A stretch of 24,714 nt of DNA from a virus, in the IMG/VR virus record IMGVR_UViG_3300001680_000750, positions 1 to 24,714 of that record; one strand, given 5' to 3'. Both the position numbers and the translations under genes were made by a program. This document shows positions 7,427 to 15,163 of this stretch, piece by piece (the stretch's first letter is position 1; every line of letters starts with the position of its first letter). The notes below the pieces were generated by a model. That model saw only the letters and a program-made list of their open reading frames with translations. It did not search any database and was not told where the DNA came from.

Positions 7427-9208
7427 TTATCCGCTACAACTCATACACTCTTCACTATCTACATAGTCCTGAAGAGCAACTCTCTCTACCTTTTGTCCCA
7501 CTTGTTCAGCAGTATGTCCAGTAGAGGTTCTTAAGTAGTACAGCCCCTTAAGCTTACCTTTCCAGGCCTTAAGGTGTACCTTGTTAACTACAGCCTTATC
7601 ACTGCCAGCAGGAAAGAATAAGTTAACACTCTGACCTTGACAGATAAACTCCTGTCTTTGTGACGCATGTTCAACCACCCATTCCTGATCTAACTCAAAG
7701 GCAGTCTTATAAACATCCTTCTCCCAGTCAGTCAAGTACTCCAGTTGCTGTACCGAACCCTCATGGTGGATAATGTTCTTCCACTCCTTAATAAGCCAAT
7801 CTTGGTCCTTACCTAACCTAAGTCTGTGCTCCTCCATCACCACCTCTAAGTGCTTATTCTTAATCAAATGAGCACCTACTCTAGTCCTATGTGTAAATGC
7901 ATTAGACTTGAGTGGCTCTATTGAAGGTGACGTACCTAAGATAATCCCACTGTTGGCATTAGGAGCCACAGCTAGTAAGTGTGAGTTGCGTCTACCTGTT
8001 CCTTCACCGAAGAGGTACTCTCCTCTAGTAGCAGCTAAGGCCTCTGTAGCCATCACAGCCTGCTCCTTAATTGTCTTAAACATACGTCTGTTATGACTTG
8101 TAGCCATACCACTCTCAAAGGGCACATTCTTCGATTGTAGGTACGAATGGAACCCCATTGCACCTAGCCCTAGACTACGTTCAGTAAGTGCCGAATGAAC
8201 GGCCTTCTTGAGCACCTCAGGGGCACTGTCTGTGAATGCAGTCAGTATATTATCTAACATTGTTATTAAGTCACTTACGAGCGATGATGCTTTCCACTCA
8301 TCAAATCTTTCAAGATTGACGGAGGATAAACAACATACTGCCGTGCGATTCTCATCTGTGGGTAGATGGATTTCATTACAGAGATTGCTTCCTTTAATTG
8401 AGAGTCCATGATCCTTTAAAGCTTTCGGAAGATGTCTGTTAGCTTCATCAATGAAGTTAAGATACGGTTCGCCCGTTCTGAAACGTACTTCGATAATACG
8501 CTGCCAAAGATCTCTAGCAGGAACCATATCACGTATAGAGCCATCATTAGGGTCAACGAGATCCCAATCACTACCAGCAACAACGGCATCCATAAAATCA
8601 TCAGTAATATTGATAGCATTGTTAAGATTAAAGCACTTCCTATTAGGATCGCCTCCCGTAGGTACTCTAATGTTGAGGAACTCGATAATATCTGGGTGAC
8701 TGACTGCCATATACGCTGCATAACTTCCCTTCCTTGTTTGACCTTGTTTATAAGCTGTCATTGCTGAATCAGCTACCTTAATGAATGGTATTGGTGATGG
8801 TGCCTTATCACTTACTGCACGTACATCTGACCAATGGCCCCCGACCCCACCGCCTTTAACACTGAGCCAAGCCAACTCTGATTGGTGTTCAATAAGACCA
8901 TCAAGAGTGTCAGGTACGTAAGAGAGAAAACAAGAAATAGGTAATCCTTTAGCTTGCTCTCCTTCAGCAGGAGCGTTACTAAGTACAGGACTACTAAACA
9001 TAAACCAACCATTACTGACAGCATCATATAACCTCTGTGCTAGACTTAAGTCACCATCACAATAGGCCACTGAGGCTCTAGCGTAGGCCTCCTGTGGACT
9101 CTTCTCCTTCCCCCTTAGATAGTATCCCTTAACAAGTTCCCTTGCCTGTTCAGGCATTGTCCTGTCTCTAGTACGATCTATCGTTATCCCTAAGTACTCA
9201 GTCTTCAT
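7427..9208 (-). CDS. nrdA: Class I ribonucleotide reductase, large catalytic subunit, 593 aa
   Basis: Reduces ribonucleotides using the radical supplied by NrdB. Visible catalytic residues: Cys93 (PISCFLS) and Cys292 (AVCCLSS) as the active-site redox pair, and Asn275-Cys277-Glu279 in SNLCNEI as the radical cysteine with its partners. The C-terminal EECMSCSG supplies the Cys pair that re-reduces the active site. At 593 aa it is far shorter than E. coli NrdA (761 aa) because the N-terminal ATP-cone regulatory domain is missing, so overall activity is probably not shut off by dATP. GGGGATTGGG precedes the start, which overlaps the upstream gene by 11 nt. Confidence 0.95.
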   Translation of the reverse strand: MKTEYLGITIDRTRDRTMPEQARELVKGYYLRGKEKSPQEAYARASVAYCDGDLSLAQRLYDAVSNGWFMFSSPVLSNAPAEGEQAKGLPISCFLSYVPDTLDGLIEHQSELAWLSVKGGGVGGHWSDVRAVSDKAPSPIPFIKVADSAMTAYKQGQTRKGSYAAYMAVSHPDIIEFLNIRVPTGGDPNRKCFNLNNAINITDDFMDAVVAGSDWDLVDPNDGSIRDMVPARDLWQRIIEVRFRTGEPYLNFIDEANRHLPKALKDHGLSIKGSNLCNEIHLPTDENRTAVCCLSSVNLERFDEWKASSLVSDLITMLDNILTAFTDSAPEVLKKAVHSALTERSLGLGAMGFHSYLQSKNVPFESGMATSHNRRMFKTIKEQAVMATEALAATRGEYLFGEGTGRRNSHLLAVAPNANSGIILGTSPSIEPLKSNAFTHRTRVGAHLIKNKHLEVVMEEHRLRLGKDQDWLIKEWKNIIHHEGSVQQLEYLTDWEKDVYKTAFELDQEWVVEHASQRQEFICQGQSVNLFFPAGSDKAVVNKVHLKAWKGKLKGLYYLRTSTGHTAEQVGQKVERVALQDYVDSEECMSCSG

Positions 9209-9413
9209 CCCAATCCCCTGGTTGTATCTTTATATCTAACATTTCAAACCCCTCATCGTCATAACTAGATTCATAGGTAAGCCTCCCCTCGTTGTGCATC
9301 TGTACAGCATCAATCAATCCCCTATCATATGATTTACCATTAGACCAATGTGTGTACCATGCACCTAGGGCACATACTGCAAAGAGTATCTCCCACATAA
9401 AAACCTCACTCAT
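9198..9413 (-). CDS. Small membrane protein, 71 aa
   Basis: MSEVF is followed by one hydrophobic helix (MWEILFAVCALGAWYTHW, about residues 6-23), then a soluble, acidic C-terminal part ending QPGDWDED. GGAGGAGATT precedes the ATG at 9413; an internal ATG six residues in is a possible alternative start. It overlaps both neighbours (8 nt and 11 nt) in the tight stretch between the DNA polymerase and nrdA. No family recognised; a membrane-associated role near replication is only a guess. Confidence 0.72.
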   Translation of the reverse strand: MSEVFMWEILFAVCALGAWYTHWSNGKSYDRGLIDAVQMHNEGRLTYESSYDDEGFEMLDIKIQPGDWDED

Positions 9414-9582
9414 AATCTCCTCCCTTATATTTTGATATTCTCTTGAAACCCATCTCTTTTAGAAGTTGTAGTGTGGTCTCCATACTGAGATATAACTCCC
9501 AATCTTCACCCCTCTCACACCTACCCTTCATATCAGACATACGTTCAAGTGCCTCTTCTATACATATAGAATCACTTTCCAT
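9406..9582 (-). CDS. Hypothetical protein, 58 aa
   Basis: The ATG shares a base with the DNA polymerase stop (TAATG), and the end overlaps the next gene by 8 nt. The product begins MESDSICIEEALERM and is mostly helical and charged, ending in a basic segment (KEMGFKRISKYK). No family recognised; the tight overlaps on both sides support it being real. Confidence 0.7.
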   Translation of the reverse strand: MESDSICIEEALERMSDMKGRCERGEDWELYLSMETTLQLLKEMGFKRISKYKGGDYE

Positions 9583-11546
9583 TAGTGTATCTCATACCAA
9601 TTGTTTCCTATTTTAGAACTACCGTCCATTCTGCAGTAGAACCCTAAGTTCTCACCTGCCTCAGTAGCTGTCTCTTCTAGTAGTTTAGCCAACCTACTTG
9701 CATCATCAGGGTGACACTCAAAGTTCTGCTCATCATGCATCACAGCAAGAAGATTACATCTTAATCCTTCCTTCTTAATCCTCTTATCTGACACACACAT
9801 CCATTCTTTAGTAAGTGTAGCTTCGTCCCCTTGCAACCTATAGTTAAGTATCTTATGGTCAGAGTCTACTTGTATCTTCTTACCGTCTTGTAACTTGATA
9901 AACTTCTTACCAGAATCTTTGTACTGTCTCTTAAGTTTGTTAATCAGAGTACTAAGAGCAGGTAGGTTATTCAAGAATCTCTTCTTAAGTTTCCTACCGT
10001 CACCAGAGGTACCGCCAACAATAGTTCCAATCTTGGCATCACCTGATCCGAACAGCATTGCGTATATGAACGTCTTACTGTTAGACCTACCGTTTGACCT
10101 CTCTTGACTATGTAAGTCCCAGGTTGGGTCAATTAGGCCTGCTGAGATACCATTAACAGTGTGAATGTCAGTACCTTCCGACTCTTTACCTGTAAGTACT
10201 GTTTCAGAGTAATCGTCATCTTCCATTGCAGAGGCTAACAACCTCAACTGGGCAGATGCTAAGTCACAACCTACTAAGACATCACCTCTAGGTGCTATGA
10301 ATAGTTCTCTCATTTCCTTACCGAAGACTGACTTAGCCCCTGGTACATTAACAAGTTTCCTATGAGACATACGACCTGTAGCAGTACCTAAAGTAAACGG
10401 TACACACTCAACTCTGGAGTCTTCTCTCATGACACCTAACCACCCCTTCTTATCGTTCTTCATGTTGAGGATAGTGTTTCTTCTGTGTCTATAGATAGCG
10501 TGAAGTGCTAAGTCCTTACCAATGTCACCCTCAATAGACTCAAAGGAATCCTCAGTAAGCTTGGCTGACGTTCTCTCTTTCTCACCATCTTCATTGATCT
10601 TCATATTCCACTGAGTAGGTTGCCACCCTTGAGTAAACAAGAACTTCTTTATCTCAGCAGTCTGAGTCATCTTGACAGGTATAAACTCAACCCTACAGTA
10701 GAACCCACCTATTAGATGTACATCATCAGGTGATATATTAAACCACTTAGCTGTATTGCTATGTACCTTACCTGCCATAGTGAATAGCTTAGTCTTGGGT
10801 TCTCTTAATCGCTTAGAACCCAGACCAGAATCGTAGCTAATACCCTTAGTATCCATGAGTGTATTACACTCTTCGTTGGTTATCCAAGTGTCCTTACATT
10901 TGACTACATTAGGCAACAGTGGCTCCACTAGGTTAGCAATCCTCTCTAATTCCCTATCTAAGAAATTAACATGTCTCTCAGCTAACCTTCTATTAAACAA
11001 CCAACCGTTCTTAACCTGTTGAGCACTAATAGCAGCAACCTCCATCTCTCTTTCCATAGTCCTCTTAGGCACCTTGATGGTCTTCTGTTCCTTAATAAGA
11101 TGCCTATAGACTAGTACGTTAATACGTACGTCCTCTATACACCTATGTAGCATATTAGGTTCCCACTTGGTCCATTGTTCTTGCTTAGGCTTAGGTACGT
11201 CAAAGTACTCACCCCAATTCTTGAGACTGTGCCTACCTTGTGAAAACTTAAGTCTTCTGTTGAAGTCCAACATTTGACTAAGTAGGAAAGTGTCAATAAT
11301 CTTACCTTCTAACTTTATACCGAACAACTTGTCAAGGACAGGTAAGTCATACATTATGATGTTATGGCCTATAAGTGTATCTGCGTCATGTAGTAGCTTA
11401 AGTCCTTCTTTTATACTTTTACAACCTTTGTCGTTATCTGAAAATACATAAGTCTTTTGAGTGTTTAAGTCATAGGCAGCAATACACCACAACCTATCCA
11501 CACTCTCAAGAAACCCATTAGCTTCTAAGTCAAATACTAACCTCAT
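9582..11546 (-). CDS. Family A (T7-like) replicative DNA polymerase with 3'-5' exonuclease, 654 aa
   Basis: Replicates the phage genome. The exonuclease residues are visible: Asp6 and Glu8 (FDLEANG), Asp67 (IGHNIIMYDLP) and Asp139 (CIEDVRINV), so proofreading should be active. Polymerase motif A is GCDLASAQLRLLA with Asp428. The O-helix motif B is RSNSKTFIYAMLFGSG with Arg487, Lys491 and Tyr495, the Tyr matching T7 Tyr526. Motif C is VMHDEQNFEC with Asp605 and Glu606. The length is close to T7 gp5 (704 aa). Whether a thioredoxin-binding insertion is present cannot be told by eye. AGGGGGAATT precedes the start, 8 nt from the helicase gene. Confidence 0.96.
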   Translation of the reverse strand: MRLVFDLEANGFLESVDRLWCIAAYDLNTQKTYVFSDNDKGCKSIKEGLKLLHDADTLIGHNIIMYDLPVLDKLFGIKLEGKIIDTFLLSQMLDFNRRLKFSQGRHSLKNWGEYFDVPKPKQEQWTKWEPNMLHRCIEDVRINVLVYRHLIKEQKTIKVPKRTMEREMEVAAISAQQVKNGWLFNRRLAERHVNFLDRELERIANLVEPLLPNVVKCKDTWITNEECNTLMDTKGISYDSGLGSKRLREPKTKLFTMAGKVHSNTAKWFNISPDDVHLIGGFYCRVEFIPVKMTQTAEIKKFLFTQGWQPTQWNMKINEDGEKERTSAKLTEDSFESIEGDIGKDLALHAIYRHRRNTILNMKNDKKGWLGVMREDSRVECVPFTLGTATGRMSHRKLVNVPGAKSVFGKEMRELFIAPRGDVLVGCDLASAQLRLLASAMEDDDYSETVLTGKESEGTDIHTVNGISAGLIDPTWDLHSQERSNGRSNSKTFIYAMLFGSGDAKIGTIVGGTSGDGRKLKKRFLNNLPALSTLINKLKRQYKDSGKKFIKLQDGKKIQVDSDHKILNYRLQGDEATLTKEWMCVSDKRIKKEGLRCNLLAVMHDEQNFECHPDDASRLAKLLEETATEAGENLGFYCRMDGSSKIGNNWYEIH

Positions 11547-11554
11547 AATTCCCC

Positions 11555-13237
11555 CTAATCAAATTCACTAAGTACTTTGTACAACCTCCCACTTCCACTG
11601 TCATACCTAGCCTTACCTGCTGGCCCGATAGTTCCTGAGAATCTATTCTTAAGTACAGAGATCTTAACTTCCTGTCTCTCATCTTCAGAGTCAGCATGCT
11701 TATTCCTAGAGAAGGCTATAGTCTGCATTGATATCTGCTTAAGTGATCCAGACCCCTTTAAGTCATCCTCAGTGATCTCAGCTCCTGCTTCAAAGGATTT
11801 ACCACCAGAAGGTGCCTTCCTTAAGTGAGAAACCACACCAATCCATACATCATGCTTCTTACATAACTTAAGTAAGTCAGACATAACCTTATCCATAGCT
11901 TGGTTCTGATTACCATCAGTCTCCGATATAGCCATAGTGATGTGGTCTAAGTACAACCACTTACAACCTAAGGCCACCATGTACTCCATCTTGGTCATAA
12001 GTGAATCATCAGATACAGAACCTTGATGGTCTAATAGAGTCAATCTACCTAACCCCATTGTCTCATCCCAAGCCTTCTTACCTTCCTCTCCTTTACGATC
12101 AAACACTGAGTCAGGTAGATAGATAGGGTGGTTGATATGGATGCCTACAATCCTATCCATCGTCTCTCTGACACTCTCTTCTAGTGACACAATACCAACT
12201 TGGTCATTAGTAGTCATAAGTAGGTGATAGATGTCTTCCTTAGAGAAAGTAGACTTACCTGCACCAGTACCTGCTGTGAAGATAGTCAACTCACCTGTAC
12301 GTCTACCGTAGGTCATGTTATTAACATTACCAAAGCACTCTGGGTAAGGTACTGAATCCTCTCTCTTATCCTTTATAAACTCTTCATAAGTTTCTTTAGA
12401 GTTGATAATCCCTGCTGGAGAGTACTGTTTAGCTTCCCAGATAGCAGCAGTCAGTTCCTTTGTCTTACCTTTGACTAAGTAGTCTGAGGCATCCTTACCG
12501 TATGTACCTAACTGTGTTATGTGAGCCTTGCCCGTTCTTATCATCTTGGCACACTCATGTGCTGCCTTCTGTCCTGATTCGTCTTGGTCAAACATTAGGA
12601 CTACTTTATCAAAAGAGTTGATGTACTCTAAGTTGTGGGCGATTTGCTTCCTAGCACCACCTGCTCCATTGATTACACTAACTACAGGAAAGAACCTACC
12701 GTACTTCTTATATATAACCGTCTGATAGGACATTGCATCTAGTACACCCTCAGCGATAACCAGTAAGTTCCTACTAGAGGCTATACCAGTACCTATGAGT
12801 TGTTGTGTGTTAGCTACATTACCAATTCCTATAAACTTCTTGTCTACTACATCTCTTCTTTGATAACCTTCTACTTGGTTGTTCTGGCCGAGGACAGGGT
12901 AGTAGTGGTACTTGATGTTTCTTTTGTTATCGTAACCAACCTTAACACCATAAGCCTCTGATACTGCCTTAGGTATCTTCCTCTCTTCAAAACCTCTTAT
13001 CTCAAAGTCATTCCTAATATCATTTACTGCTTCTACATCTTCAAAGTCTGTTGTCACCTTAGGTGCCTCCCATTTATAACTATCTTTATATTCTTCTATT
13101 CTTGATTGTTCGCATACAAAACAATGGGATGAAATCCTATCCCCATTATCGTAGTATGCCTTCCCATCAGATGAATCGCAGCCGTCAAAGTCACACGGTT
13201 GGTCTGACTTAAGTAGCCTTCCTTTCTCTTCATCCAT
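11555..13237 (-). CDS. T7-like bifunctional primase-helicase, 560 aa
   Basis: Lays RNA primers and unwinds DNA at the fork. Zinc-binding cysteines 15, 20, 39 and 42 sit at the N-terminus. The TOPRIM primase core shows Glu163 (VIAEGVLDAM) and Asp217/Asp219 (LMFDQDESG). The helicase half has Walker A GTGAGKST at 323-330, Walker B KWLYLDH at 426-432, the VVSHLRKAP motif near 468-476 and a likely arginine finger Arg532 (KNRFSGTIG). The C-terminus is acidic (SEFD), as needed in T7 for binding the polymerase. The start lies about 15 nt after a terminator, so expression depends on read-through. Confidence 0.96.
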   Translation of the reverse strand: MDEEKGRLLKSDQPCDFDGCDSSDGKAYYDNGDRISSHCFVCEQSRIEEYKDSYKWEAPKVTTDFEDVEAVNDIRNDFEIRGFEERKIPKAVSEAYGVKVGYDNKRNIKYHYYPVLGQNNQVEGYQRRDVVDKKFIGIGNVANTQQLIGTGIASSRNLLVIAEGVLDAMSYQTVIYKKYGRFFPVVSVINGAGGARKQIAHNLEYINSFDKVVLMFDQDESGQKAAHECAKMIRTGKAHITQLGTYGKDASDYLVKGKTKELTAAIWEAKQYSPAGIINSKETYEEFIKDKREDSVPYPECFGNVNNMTYGRRTGELTIFTAGTGAGKSTFSKEDIYHLLMTTNDQVGIVSLEESVRETMDRIVGIHINHPIYLPDSVFDRKGEEGKKAWDETMGLGRLTLLDHQGSVSDDSLMTKMEYMVALGCKWLYLDHITMAISETDGNQNQAMDKVMSDLLKLCKKHDVWIGVVSHLRKAPSGGKSFEAGAEITEDDLKGSGSLKQISMQTIAFSRNKHADSEDERQEVKISVLKNRFSGTIGPAGKARYDSGSGRLYKVLSEFD

Positions 13238-13252
13238 ATTCCCTCTCAGACA

Positions 13253-13289
13253 TAAAAAAACCCCACACCTTTAAGTAAGATATGGGGTC
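13253..13289 (-). terminator. Rho-independent terminator between SSB and primase-helicase
   Basis: On the - strand a 12-bp stem (ACCCCA then TATCTT, a 5-nt loop, AAGGTG then TGGGGT, with G-U pairs) is followed by seven T's. It lies just after the SSB gene and before the primase-helicase start. It should end most SSB transcripts and let a fraction read through to the replication genes. Confidence 0.9.
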
Positions 13290-13311
13290 TTTATTTATAT
13301 TTTATCTATAC

Positions 13312-13860
13312 TTAGAATACATCCTCTTCAGTTACAGCTTCTTTAATCTCATTATGAGAGAACTCACTACCTGCTTCCTTCTCAAAACCGAACTCGTCTA
13401 CACCGTCCGATCTCACATAAGGAACTAAACTAGTTACTACTACATTTGCAAGACTCATTGACTTACCCTTCTTACCGTTATATTCCCAAGAATATATTGA
13501 ATAAGAAACATGACCCTTAGAACCATTACCAATACCTACGGCACTAGTGTCTAGTGGCTCCATCTTACCTGCTTCATTTAGAATGAATGACCCTGGTGGA
13601 ATCAACTCTTTACCGTCTCTAGATACTGCTAACTTATTGATATTAATCTTATACATACCAGTTTCATCACCATTCTCATCTTCAACTTCTTTCAAGTTAC
13701 GGATAAGTTTGTCCTTCTTCAAGGCCTTTGCTGTATCTTTATCTACATGTGCAGTCACAGTCCAAACCAGTTTCTCAAATGATTCAGTTGGGCTGGCAGG
13801 ATCTACCGAACACCAATGTAACTCTACGTCTCTTAGTACTTTCTTTTCTTGCTGTGCCAT
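13312..13860 (-). CDS. Single-stranded DNA-binding protein, T7 gp2.5-like, 182 aa
   Basis: Coats single-stranded DNA and coordinates replication proteins. The body is a beta-rich domain of the size of an OB fold (VELHWCSVDPASPTESFEKL onward), and the C-terminus is acidic and ends in Phe (EAVTEEDVF). An acidic tail with a final aromatic residue is the hallmark of T7 gp2.5, where it contacts polymerase and helicase. Position between the exonuclease and primase-helicase agrees. Sequence similarity is otherwise too weak to see by eye. GAGGAAATAAG precedes the ATG. The gene has its own upstream promoter and its own downstream terminator. Confidence 0.82.
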   Translation of the reverse strand: MAQQEKKVLRDVELHWCSVDPASPTESFEKLVWTVTAHVDKDTAKALKKDKLIRNLKEVEDENGDETGMYKININKLAVSRDGKELIPPGSFILNEAGKMEPLDTSAVGIGNGSKGHVSYSIYSWEYNGKKGKSMSLANVVVTSLVPYVRSDGVDEFGFEKEAGSEFSHNEIKEAVTEEDVF

Positions 13861-13925
13861 CTTATTTCCTCACGATTATTATATTATTTTAAATGCAGTA
13901 ACAAACTAAAGATGTTCACTTACTC

Positions 13926-13956
13926 CGTTTATTATCTGCAAAGGTGAGCCAACCCT
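13926..13956 (-). promoter_or_regulatory. Phage promoter-like element upstream of SSB (TTGCAGA subtype)
   Basis: On the - strand AGGGTTGGCTCACC is followed by TTTGCAGATAATAAACG. Thirty of 31 bases match the element upstream of the exonuclease gene, and the first part (TTGGCTCACC) is shared with the + strand T7-like promoters. It starts right after the exonuclease stop, about 65 nt before the SSB start. Function as a promoter is inferred. Confidence 0.75.
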
Positions 13957-13957
13957 G

Positions 13958-14788
13958 CTAACCCCTACTGTAGCAAGCTTCAGGAATTTCCCACATTTCA
14001 TCTTTCTTCTGTCTTATGTACAGAAGTCTTCCTACCTCAAGCAGCGATCCCTCCCAATCTTTGCCATATTGATTTCTATATTGGTCGGCTATGTCAGCCC
14101 ACCTATTAGTAGAGGGTTCAAGTAACTTCTTGGTCTTGACCTTCCCTAATCCATTAATCCCTGGTATGTTATCAACAGTGTCACCTAATATGAATTGGTA
14201 CTGTAGGTGGTACTCTGCTTCCTTCTCATTGACCCAATCTAAAGAGTCAACCCTAAAGTCATAATGCCAACCAGGTACCGTCCAGAGATCTTTATCGATA
14301 GTACATATACATGTATCCTCTGTCTGGTCAATACCTAATAAGTCATCGGCCTCTTCGTTATCACTTACTACGGCCTCATGCTTAGTCTTTAGATACTCTC
14401 TAATCTCCTCATATTGGAGAGGTTTCTCACCAGACCTAGTACCCTTATAGGGTTTGATAGTTGCTACCTCAGTTCGGAAGTTTGTGGAGCCTGAGATATA
14501 CATCTGAGAGAGAGAACACTTGGCTCTCTTAACAATCCAAGCAATCTTCTTATCTAATGCCTCCAATGTTTCCTCTAATGGGTTACACCATTCCTTCTTT
14601 AGTTCAACATGGAACCCATCGGTAGACATAGTGAACTGTGACATCTCTTTAATAAAACTATTACAAGCTGTCTTAGTGGCTTCAGTTGTTAATATATCTC
14701 CCTTATCATTCTTAACTTCCCATTCTTTATTGTGGGCGGCCCAACCTAGTTGATACACCAACACATCTCCGTCTATTAATGCCTTCAT
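13958..14788 (-). CDS. T7 gp6-like 5'-3' exonuclease (FEN/PIN family), 276 aa
   Basis: Removes RNA primers and digests DNA from 5' ends to feed the nucleotide pool. Metal-binding acids are visible in order: Asp6 and Asp8 (ALIDGDVLVY), Glu146, Asp148 and Asp149 (EEADDLLG), Asp165 and Asp167 (TIDKDLWTV), and Asp203/Asp206 (LGDTVDNIPGI). The last is followed by the helix-hairpin-helix GINGLGKVKTKKLL (about 210-223) that holds the DNA backbone. The length is close to T7 gp6 (300 aa). GAGGAAG precedes the ATG. It is the first gene of the leftward replication arm, just behind its own promoter-like element. Confidence 0.93.
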   Translation of the reverse strand: MKALIDGDVLVYQLGWAAHNKEWEVKNDKGDILTTEATKTACNSFIKEMSQFTMSTDGFHVELKKEWCNPLEETLEALDKKIAWIVKRAKCSLSQMYISGSTNFRTEVATIKPYKGTRSGEKPLQYEEIREYLKTKHEAVVSDNEEADDLLGIDQTEDTCICTIDKDLWTVPGWHYDFRVDSLDWVNEKEAEYHLQYQFILGDTVDNIPGINGLGKVKTKKLLEPSTNRWADIADQYRNQYGKDWEGSLLEVGRLLYIRQKKDEMWEIPEACYSRG

Positions 14789-14804
14789 AAAACTTCCTCA
14801 ATTA

Positions 14805-14835
14805 CGTTTATTATCTGCAATGGTGAGCCAACCCT
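14805..14835 (-). promoter_or_regulatory. Phage promoter-like element upstream of exonuclease (TTGCAGA subtype)
   Basis: On the - strand AGGGTTGGCTCACC is followed by ATTGCAGATAATAAACG, the near-identical twin of the element before SSB (one mismatch in 31). It ends 17 nt before the exonuclease start. The shared TTGGCTCACC core with + strand promoters suggests recognition by the phage polymerase. Confidence 0.78.
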
Positions 14836-14845
14836 AAAATAAAGG

Positions 14846-14873
14846 TTGACATATTAGAAAAGGGTGATATAAT
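14846..14873 (+). promoter_or_regulatory. Host sigma-70-type promoter, + strand
   Basis: TTGACA (14846-14851) and TATAAT (14868-14873), both perfect consensus, are separated by 16 nt. Transcription would start near 14880. It faces away from the replication genes, toward the structured non-coding stretch and the exported-protein gene. It is 10 nt beyond the - strand exonuclease promoter element, so the two are back to back. Confidence 0.88.
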
Positions 14874-14879
14874 TCGCTA

Positions 14880-15090
14880 CACCTAATACATTGTTTCCTT
14901 AATATAACTGGGATTTATTAAACACAACAATGGATTGATTTGTTACCAGTAGAAAGGTGACAAGAGATACAGATAGTAGTTATACCTAGAAGAGGCCTAC
15001 CCTGAGGAACCACTTACCAACAACTCTCTGTTCTCATTCCTTCACACTCCCCTTTGACTGTCATTACCTCCTAGAGGGGGAGTGTCCTTT
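14880..15090 (+). ncRNA. Candidate structured non-coding RNA or long structured leader
   Basis: This is the gene-free part of the gap downstream of the sigma-70 promoter. Hand folding finds CACCT (14880-14884) pairing with AGGTG (14955-14959), enclosing ACTGG (14907-14911) with CCAGT (14946-14950). Next, GAGA-ACAGA-AGTT pieces at 14964-14981 pair with AACT-TCTGT-TCTC at 15022-15035, 13 pairs with two bulges. Last, ACACTCCCC (15044-15052) pairs with GGGGAGTGT (15077-15085). The first stem begins at the expected transcript start. No ORF of useful length lies here. It may be an independent RNA of about 200 nt or the leader of the gene at 15164; I do not recognise a known RNA family. Confidence 0.5.
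15043..15090 (+). terminator. Hairpin, possible weak terminator
   Basis: A 9-bp GC-rich stem (ACACTCCCC with GGGGAGTGT) has a loop of about 24 nt that contains ACCTCCT, able to pair with a Shine-Dalgarno sequence. It is followed by CCTTTCATCT, which is pyrimidine-rich but not a strong T-run. It may end the sigma-70 transcript, be a processing site, or act as an attenuator. Confidence 0.4.
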
Positions 15091-15110
15091 CATCTATATT
15101 AGCACTATCT

Positions 15111-15136
15111 TATATAGTTGGCTCACCTATAGAAGG
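15111..15136 (+). promoter_or_regulatory. Phage RNA polymerase promoter, T7/SP6-like
   Basis: TATATAGTT followed by GGCTCACCTATAGAAGG. Compare T7 (CTCACTATAGGG) and SP6 (CACTATAGAAG). The same core occurs at 17753 and 17860. The likely start is the G of TATAG near 15132, about 30 nt before the start codon of the exported-protein gene. Confidence 0.85.
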
Positions 15137-15163
15137 AAACACTTTTAACTATAGGAAATTACA

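Noticed and set aside
8416-8767. ORFs of 82-111 aa on both strands inside nrdA
   Set aside because: nrdA shows its catalytic residues throughout this stretch; the others are shadow frames.
13547-13909. 120-aa ORF on the + strand over SSB
   Set aside because: It is a serine/leucine-rich shadow of the SSB gene and would overlap its promoter gap.
14880-15090. tRNA or other standard RNA gene
   Set aside because: No cloverleaf, no T-loop motif and no CCA end could be fitted, and no known RNase P or tmRNA core motif was seen.
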